DNA of 18,311 nt from DATKDP01 sp035546335 (lineage in GTDB: Bacteria; Acidobacteriota; Thermoanaerobaculia; Gp7-AA8): positions 1-18,311 of the forward strand of contig DATKDP010000047.1 in assembly GCA_035546335.1 (NCBI GenBank), given 5' to 3'. Shown here piece after piece: positions 14,728 to 18,311 of this stretch (positions are counted from its first letter, which is position 1; every line of letters starts with the position of its first letter). The translations under genes and the position numbers were made by a program. The notes under the pieces are model-generated. The model saw only the letters and a program-made list of their open reading frames with translations. It had not been told where the DNA came from and made no database searches.

Positions 14728-15357
14728 TCAGTGATGGTGAAGTGTTGCCTCGTGAGCAACAGGCGCGGCCTCGGGCTCTTCGCCTTCGCGGGCCAGGAAC
14801 GCTTCCTCTTCCTGCATCTGCTGCCACTCCGCGGGTGATTTGGGATTCAACTTCCGCATCTCGGCCATCTCCTCCGGTGTCATCTTCGGCAGGTGCCGGA
14901 TGAAATGAACGAGAGTCCAGCTGCCGAATGCCGATTCGACTGTGCCGCTGCCGAATCCTGGCATCCCGGTAAGGCGAACGCCGTTCTCGATGATCGAGAA
15001 GAGTGCTCCATCCGAGAGTGCCTGTGTCGGCTTCAGTGTCAGGTCTGGTGTGCGCGGGTACATCTTCCTGCCCATATCCGAGCCCTTGCCGTCGTTGTCG
15101 TGACAGGTAGCGCAATGATCCGCGAAATGTGCGCGCGCTTCCGCGAGGACCGCTGGCGTGAGCGGTACGGGATTCTTCTCGTCGCGCAGATCGGACGGCA
15201 CGGCCCACTGCCGCATCGCGCGCGCCATCGTCGCCTCCATGCGCGATGGCTCGTCGTGTGCGCTGAAGCCGTGCCGGATCATCGACCCGAAGATGAAGAC
15301 CGCTGCAATGAACAGAAGTGCTGTGACGCCGAGGATCAACTTCGTCCGGCGCTTCAT
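14728..15357 (-). CDS. Membrane-anchored c-type cytochrome
   Basis: A 209-residue protein: an N-terminal helix at residues 8-28 without an obvious cleavage site, so probably a membrane anchor, then one cytochrome c domain. The haem motif is CATCH (Cys82, Cys85, His86). The axial Met is probably Met132 in GMPGFG. The fold matches single-haem class I cytochromes (COG2010 type). A Glu-rich tail with a terminal HHH may bind metal. The ATG overlaps the stop of the preceding lipoprotein gene (ATGA), so the two are translationally coupled. It would carry electrons in the periplasm, perhaps to or from a copper enzyme; the partner is not identified. Confidence 0.9.
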   Translation of the reverse strand: MKRRTKLILGVTALLFIAAVFIFGSMIRHGFSAHDEPSRMEATMARAMRQWAVPSDLRDEKNPVPLTPAVLAEARAHFADHCATCHDNDGKGSDMGRKMYPRTPDLTLKPTQALSDGALFSIIENGVRLTGMPGFGSGTVESAFGSWTLVHFIRHLPKMTPEEMAEMRKLNPKSPAEWQQMQEEEAFLAREGEEPEAAPVAHEATLHHH

Positions 15358-16124
15358 TTCCCATGTCCTTCGTGGCCCTGCGTCGCTTTCGCTGCTTCGG
15401 ATACTGACGACGGAGCGGGCGCGTCGAACGCGTCGCCGCGCAGCGTCGAGGCGGGTTGAACGCGCTGCATCTCCGCGTTGGAGCGCGGTGCGCTCATCGT
15501 CATGGCCCTTGCCATCGAGCCGCTGACCGTGTGCGCCGTCTCCGGATCGGCTCCGTCCGCCGGTGCTTGCGTCACGCCGTGCTGCCCGTGATCCAACTGC
15601 GCCGCCGGCGGCTGCTGGCGATGCTGCGCGTGCGAATCGGCGCCGGGCGAAGGGGTGTGCTGCATCGCCGCATGTTGGTCACGCGGCATCGCGCCGTGTT
15701 GTGCGTGTGCGTTCGCCATCGCGGGTCCACGTGCGGCGTGACCCGCCTTCGCATGACCCATCGCCACGTGATCCATCGCAGCCATCTCGCCGTGGCCGGC
15801 GTGTGCGTCCGCAGTCGCTTGATGACCCATCGCCGTGTGATCCGGCGCAGCCATCTCGCCGTGCACGGCGTGCGCAGCCTCTGCCACCGGCCACGATGGG
15901 GCGTGTCCGCCATGTTCGTGGCCGGCGCCCACTCGAATTCCCTTTGCCTCTGCTTCGCGATATGCAGCGGCGCTCTTCGAGGCCATGCTTTGCTTCCTGT
16001 CGCATGCGGCGACGAGTAGTGCCATTGCGAGCAGCGCTCCGCATGCGATGTCGCGCGGATGTCGTTTCGAGGTTCGAGCTCCTCGGGGAACCTCGAGCGT
16101 CCAACAGATCGCGGACCGGGTCAT
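15354..16124 (-). CDS. His/Met-rich copper-binding-type lipoprotein
   Basis: A 256-residue lipoprotein if started at ATG 16124. The hydrophobic segment LLAMALLVAAC ends in Cys41, a good lipobox. Upstream codons in the same frame run through tRNA-like sequence and are spurious. The start is uncertain: it lacks a Shine-Dalgarno and gives an unusually long 28-residue n-region. The mature protein is dominated by His and Met. A 23-residue unit is duplicated in tandem (residues 85-107 and 108-130, each HAxHGEMAAxDHxAMGH), followed by QHGAM and AQH-type variants. Such His/Met patterns bind Cu(I)/Cu(II), so I infer a periplasmic copper sponge or chaperone. It overlaps the cytochrome c start by four bases. 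Confidence 0.75.
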   Translation of the reverse strand: MTRSAICWTLEVPRGARTSKRHPRDIACGALLAMALLVAACDRKQSMASKSAAAYREAEAKGIRVGAGHEHGGHAPSWPVAEAAHAVHGEMAAPDHTAMGHQATADAHAGHGEMAAMDHVAMGHAKAGHAARGPAMANAHAQHGAMPRDQHAAMQHTPSPGADSHAQHRQQPPAAQLDHGQHGVTQAPADGADPETAHTVSGSMARAMTMSAPRSNAEMQRVQPASTLRGDAFDAPAPSSVSEAAKATQGHEGHGK

Positions 16125-16127
16125 CTG

Positions 16128-16146
16128 GCAAGTTCTTGCAACTTGC
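16128..16146. promoter_or_regulatory. Perfect dyad just upstream of the His/Met-rich lipoprotein
   Basis: GCAAGTT and AACTTGC (7-bp arms, five-base spacer) end three bases before the ATG at 16124 of the minus-strand operon. Its position fits an operator overlapping the start, or a hairpin hiding translation initiation. The regulator is unknown. Confidence 0.45.
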
Positions 16147-16192
16147 GATCCTGAACAACGCACCGGGCCGATAACGGAGAAGGATATCCTGA

Positions 16193-16244
16193 TAGCGCAT
16201 ACGGGATTCGAACCCGTGTTACCGATGTGAAAGGCCGGTGTCCC
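16193..16244 (-). pseudogene. 3' fragment of tRNA-Glu (UUC)
   Basis: Read on the minus strand, 16244-16193 holds GGGAC, the anticodon loop CTTTCAC (anticodon TTC), the variable region, a complete T arm and the 3' acceptor strand of tRNA-Glu. The 5' acceptor strand and most of the D arm are absent, replaced by unrelated sequence. The anticodon stem has one mismatch (C-A), and the 3' CCA has become TCA. The last 32 bases of the tRNA body (16193-16224) are identical to those of the intact tRNA-Glu at 16845-16876. It cannot be a functional tRNA. Confidence 0.8.
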
Positions 16245-16359
16245 GGAGCAGCGGTTCGAGCAGATCCCTCTGAGCTTCGCCGACTGTCCGAAGCTGGGAA
16301 TCGACGCGCCGGAGCATCGACCGGTGGGGAACAAGGGCGGCGTAGGCGGCGGTCGCTGA

Positions 16360-16391
16360 TTATACGCAGAATGTAGTAACTCTGCGTATAA
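16360..16391. promoter_or_regulatory. Perfect 11-bp inverted repeat (TTATACGCAGA)
   Basis: TTATACGCAGA (16360-16370) and TCTGCGTATAA (16381-16391) are perfect reverse complements around a 10-base AT-rich spacer. CGGTCGCTGAT is also repeated directly at 16350-16360 and 16414-16424. No gene covers the site. It could be an operator, or a recombination site because 11-bp arms resemble tyrosine recombinase arms; nothing here decides between them. Confidence 0.5.
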
Positions 16392-16462
16392 CAGGGGGAC
16401 TGGGGGCGGTAGACGGTCGCTGATCACTTCGGCGCGAGCTCGACGGCGGAGAGATTCGAGTT

Positions 16463-16476
16463 GATATCGTTATATC
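16463..16476 (+). promoter_or_regulatory. GATAT-N4-ATATC dyad before the FitA-like gene
   Basis: A perfect 5-bp inverted repeat with a CGTT spacer, ending nine bases before the ATG at 16486 in the only AT-rich patch nearby. It fits an autoregulatory operator of a ribbon-helix-helix antitoxin. A -10-like TATATC lies within it, and no Shine-Dalgarno follows. Confidence 0.45.
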
Positions 16477-16485
16477 CTCTCGCCC

Positions 16486-16818
16486 ATGGCCCAGATTGTC
16501 GTTCGACAGCTCGATGATGACGTGAAGGCGAAGCTTCAACGCCGCGCTCACCGGCATCGGCGGAGCACGGAGGAAGAGGTTCGGGAGATCCTCCGCAATG
16601 CGGTCAAGGGCGAGGGAGTCTCCCGCGGGGCGCTGGGGTCGCGGATCGCGGCACGTTTCGCTCGCATCGGGTTACGGCAGGAGATTCCCGAGCTTCGTTG
16701 TCAGGCTGCGTTCAGAGGCCATCGCGATGCTTCGAATGGCGCCAACGCGACCGGTTCCTCGATTGAATCAACGCAACAAACATCGCCGTCACGGATTGAA
16801 CGGGGCGCGTCTCGTTGA
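16486..16818 (+). CDS. Orphan FitA-like ribbon-helix-helix antitoxin with degraded C terminus
   Basis: Residues 1-45 (MAQIVVRQLDDDVKAKLQRR, then HRRSTEEEVREILRNAV) are a typical FitA/VapB ribbon-helix-helix domain: the IVVRQLDDDVKAKL strand-helix and EEEVREIL second helix. Residues 50-75 (RIAARFARIGLRQEIPELR) match the toxin-wrapping tail of FitA proteins, which normally end soon after. Here the frame continues for about 35 residues of non-conserved sequence to a stop at 16818, so the normal stop seems lost. No complete PIN-domain toxin follows. A stretch near 16720-16830 read in another frame (AIAMLRMAPT, QRN, GARLVE) faintly resembles the end of a FitB toxin. The gene lies between the tRNA fragment and the intact tRNA-Glu. 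Confidence 0.65.
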   Translation: MAQIVVRQLDDDVKAKLQRRAHRHRRSTEEEVREILRNAVKGEGVSRGALGSRIAARFARIGLRQEIPELRCQAAFRGHRDASNGANATGSSIESTQQTSPSRIERGASR

Positions 16819-16841
16819 GTTGCTGAAACGACGAACTTTGT

Positions 16842-16917
16842 TGGTAGCGCATACGGGATTCGAACCCGTGTTACCGCCGTGAGAGGGCGGCGTCCTGGAC
16901 CCCTAGACGAATGCGCC
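16842..16917 (-). tRNA. tRNA-Glu (anticodon CUC)
   Basis: On the minus strand the 76 bases fold as a full cloverleaf: acceptor GGCGCAT with ATGCGCT (a G-U closing pair), D arm GTC...GAC, anticodon stem CCGCC/GGCGG around the loop CTCTCAC (anticodon CTC), T arm with TTCGAAT, and an encoded CCA at 16842-16844. All features of a functional tRNA-Glu are present. Its 3' half is duplicated in the fragment at 16193. Confidence 0.95.
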
Positions 16918-17310
16918 GGATGGGCGAGGCGGGGAGCGTACCCGGACGGACTCTCCGCTGTCAAGGCGGGGAAACGGGGGGATTTGCAGGCGAATTCCCG
17001 CAGTGCGAGGTCATGAAGAACGGAAGGAAATCATCATCCCGAACGAGTGGTGGGCGGGAAGGCGAGGGATCTCCACGCTGGTCCAATGCAGGGGAGAGCG
17101 GGCGTCCCGCGCCCGCCTCTGTTCCATCCGCGATGATGCAACCGACCATCACGCGGTTACCCGTCCGCGACGAGCGTCCCGATCGCCGACACCGTCGCCC
17201 GTCACCGGGCCGAAGATCGGAATCTTCGGCCACATCTGTCATTTCCGAGCGGGGAGTGGGAGGGATCTCCCTTCACGCACGCTGACCTCTCGGCGATCTA
17301 TACATTCGCC
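16918..17310. other. Repeat-rich intergenic region
   Basis: No gene is supported between the tRNA and the ArsI/CadI promoter. It holds the 90-bp repeat at 17053-17142 and a very stable hairpin, GGCCGAAGAT-CGGA-ATCTTCGGCC (17208-17231). It also holds an AATCTTCGGCCACA...TGTCAT block (17221-17241) that recurs in reverse beside the other 90-bp copy, at about 18030-18050. The hairpin lacks a T tract. Confidence 0.7.
17053..17142 (+). repeat. 90-bp repeat, left copy
   Basis: This 90-base block is matched in reverse complement by 18051-18140 with 2 differences by direct comparison. It is a chain of modules: a 38-bp unit shared with 6341-6378, a 26-bp unit shared with 7601-7626, and a unit ending GCGATGATGCAAC. 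The two 90-bp copies flank the ArsI/CadI gene in inverted orientation. Confidence 0.9.
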
Positions 17311-17369
17311 TTGACAAATGTGTCTTCGGGCATTACTGTGCTCTCATATTCGTTCACGCGAATGTGAAC
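17311..17369 (+). promoter_or_regulatory. ArsI/CadI gene promoter and overlapping dyad operators
   Basis: A perfect -35 TTGACA (17311-17316) is followed after 17 bases by a weak -10, TACTGT (17334-17339). Just downstream are two interlocked dyads: CATATTCG-N6-CGAATGTG (17345-17366, 7 of 8 matching) and GTTCAC-N6-GTGAAC (17352-17369, perfect). ArsR/SmtB repressors bind 12-2-12-type dyads of this AT-rich ATTCG/CGAAT character, so metal- or arsenic-responsive repression is a good inference. The repressor gene is not in the window. Confidence 0.6.
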
Positions 17370-17384
17370 GACAGGGAGGATTCA

Positions 17385-17906
17385 ATGAACCAGAGCCATG
17401 GCATCAACGCTGTCCCCGCTTTGAAAGTGCACGTCTCACTCAACGTACGCGACATCGCCCGCAGCATCGAGTTCTACCGGACGATGCTCGGAATCGAGCC
17501 GTCGAAAGTGCGCACCGGCTACGCGAAGTTCGACGTCCAGAGCCCGCCGATCAATCTCGCCCTCAACGAGGTTGCCGATCTGAAGGAGCGCGGCGCGCTC
17601 TCGCACCTCGGGATTCAGGTCGCCTCGACCGAGGCGGTTCTCGCCGTTCGCGAGCAGTGGATCGCCGCGGGGCTCGTCACGCGCGACGAGATGAAGACCG
17701 ACTGCTGCTACGCGACGCAGGACAAGACATGGGTGTCCGACCCCGACGGCAACGGGTGGGAGGTCTTCGTCGTCCTGCAGGATAATCTGCCGGAGACGGA
17801 GAACAGCACCTCCTGTTGCACGACGACGAAGGCGGTGGTTGGCGAAGCGGCCATCGCAGGTGCGACGACGGCGGCGGAAGCGAGTGGGTGCGGCTGCGCT
17901 GCGTAA
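17385..17906 (+). CDS. arsI/cadI: ArsI/CadI-family vicinal-oxygen-chelate metalloenzyme
   Basis: The ATG at 17385 follows GGGAGG by six bases, so I prefer it to the ATG at 17364, which lies in the operator. The 173-residue product is a glyoxalase/VOC-fold protein: HVSLNVRDIARSIEFYRTML (His16), LSHLGIQV (His74), TDCCYATQDKTWVSDPDGNG (Cys107-Cys108) and GWEVFVVL (Glu126). His16, His74 and Glu126 are the usual Fe(II) ligands of ArsI C-As lyase, and the vicinal cysteines bind trivalent arsenicals. The cadmium-induced CadI has the same motifs, so the substrate (methylarsenite, aromatic arsenical or cadmium stress) is not settled. The C-terminal tail adds Cys144, Cys145, Cys169 and Cys171. It is a monocistronic-looking gene between two inverted repeats. 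Confidence 0.9.
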   Translation: MNQSHGINAVPALKVHVSLNVRDIARSIEFYRTMLGIEPSKVRTGYAKFDVQSPPINLALNEVADLKERGALSHLGIQVASTEAVLAVREQWIAAGLVTRDEMKTDCCYATQDKTWVSDPDGNGWEVFVVLQDNLPETENSTSCCTTTKAVVGEAAIAGATTAAEASGCGCAA

Positions 17907-18050
17907 GGAATGCCGAGCGGGGATCTGCGATCGCGGGTTTGCGGATCGCGATCCTGCGCGCATGGCTGCCTTTGCATGTGGGTCACATTGGACCTGAGGG
18001 GGATCCCTTGCGTTCCCGCCCGCTCGGGATGACAGGTGTGGCCGAAGATT

Positions 18051-18140
18051 GTTGCATCATCGCGGATGGAACAGGGGCGGGCGCGGGACGCCCGCTCTCC
18101 CGTGCATTGGACCAGCGTGGAGATCCCTCGCCTTCCCGCC
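18051..18140 (-). repeat. 90-bp repeat, right copy (inverted)
   Basis: Reverse-complement partner of 17053-17142 (88 of 90 positions). The adjoining sequence at about 18024-18050 (reverse of AATCTTCGGCCACA...TGTCATCCCGAG) continues the same composite. In the left copy a ~78-base segment is inserted between these two modules. GATCTGCGATCG at 17925-17936 also recurs from 1504-1515. The 265-base gap 17907-18171 is otherwise without a gene. Confidence 0.9.
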
Positions 18141-18171
18141 CGCCCACCTCGGGATGACAGCGTGCGTGACA

Positions 18172-18311
18172 TCACTCTTTGTACGAACGGATGCTGATCT
18201 GCCCGCTGGATGTCGCCTTGATCGCGTAGCGATTGAACCGGACGACGGAGCTGTCCGCAGCGATCACGATCTCCGCTGGAAATCCGGTGACCGCCGCGGG
18301 GAGGACCGCGC
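18172..18311 (-). CDS. C-terminal end of an unidentified protein (runs off the window)
   Basis: Reading the minus strand into the window edge gives 45 residues and a TGA at 18174-18172: LPAAVTGFPAEIVIAADSS, then FNRYAIKATSSGQISIRSYK. Alternating beta strands with a Gly/Ser turn resemble the C-terminal region of GspH/FimT-type pseudopilins, but this is only a weak resemblance. The start is outside the window. Confidence 0.5.
   Translation of the reverse strand, partial: AVLPAAVTGFPAEIVIAADSSVVRFNRYAIKATSSGQISIRSYKE

Noticed and set aside
15985..16230. Small frames ending in HTGFEPVLP near both tRNA copies
   Set aside because: This is the well-known translation of the antisense of a tRNA T arm, not a protein.

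Overview
The window is a GC-rich bacterial chromosomal segment with well-spaced genes, clear Shine-Dalgarno sites at several starts, and intergenic spaces packed with short dispersed repeats (GTCATCC-type motifs, GGGCGTCCC-type hairpins). This repeat style, the DUF-rich secreted proteins and the metal cassettes suggest an Acidobacteriota-like (or similar Gram-negative) environmental genome. That placement is an inference; no phylogenetic marker in the window settles it. TolC-type and lipoprotein genes show that the cell has an outer membrane.

Layout. 1-374: a TA-flanked miniature transposon relic and two palindromes. 375-4893 (+): a copper or heavy-metal cassette: Spy/CpxP-like periplasmic protein, a small Cys/His membrane protein, a lipoprotein ending in a heavy-metal-binding domain, a TolC-family outer-membrane lipoprotein (start/stop overlap with the preceding gene), and a Tat-exported multicopper oxidase. 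4904-7435 (-): an RluB/RsuA-type pseudouridine synthase, a one-helix small protein and a secreted WD40 propeller. 7652-9643 (-): a MASE1 hybrid histidine kinase whose predicted start codon lies inside a dispersed repeat. 9901-10628 (+): a VapBC-like toxin-antitoxin pair between two copies of a ~127-bp direct repeat. 10858-13493 (-): two exported proteins of unknown role, the first (NlpC/P60-like plus a lectin-like middle domain) frameshifted near its C terminus. 13660-14374: gene remnants (SnoaL/DUF4440-like; nucleotidyltransferase toxin-like) and a small partner protein. 14459-16124 (-): a His/Met-rich lipoprotein, a membrane-anchored cytochrome c and a small DUF5666-like periplasmic protein, the first two translationally coupled. 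16190-16917: a truncated tRNA-Glu(UUC), a perfect 11-bp inverted repeat, an orphan FitA-type antitoxin and an intact tRNA-Glu(CUC). 17385-17906 (+): an ArsI/CadI-type metalloenzyme behind a strong dyad operator and flanked by two inverted 90-bp repeats. 18172-18311 (-): the C-terminal end of an unidentified gene.

The theme is periplasmic metal handling. The + strand cassette would bind copper (heavy-metal-binding lipoprotein), oxidise Cu(I) (multicopper oxidase) and contribute an outer-membrane channel. The - strand operon adds a His/Met-rich metal sponge next to a c-type cytochrome. The ArsI/CadI gene adds an arsenic or cadmium function. Between them lies a repeat-rich, decaying accessory region with toxin-antitoxin modules and tRNA fragments, consistent with repeated insertion and loss.
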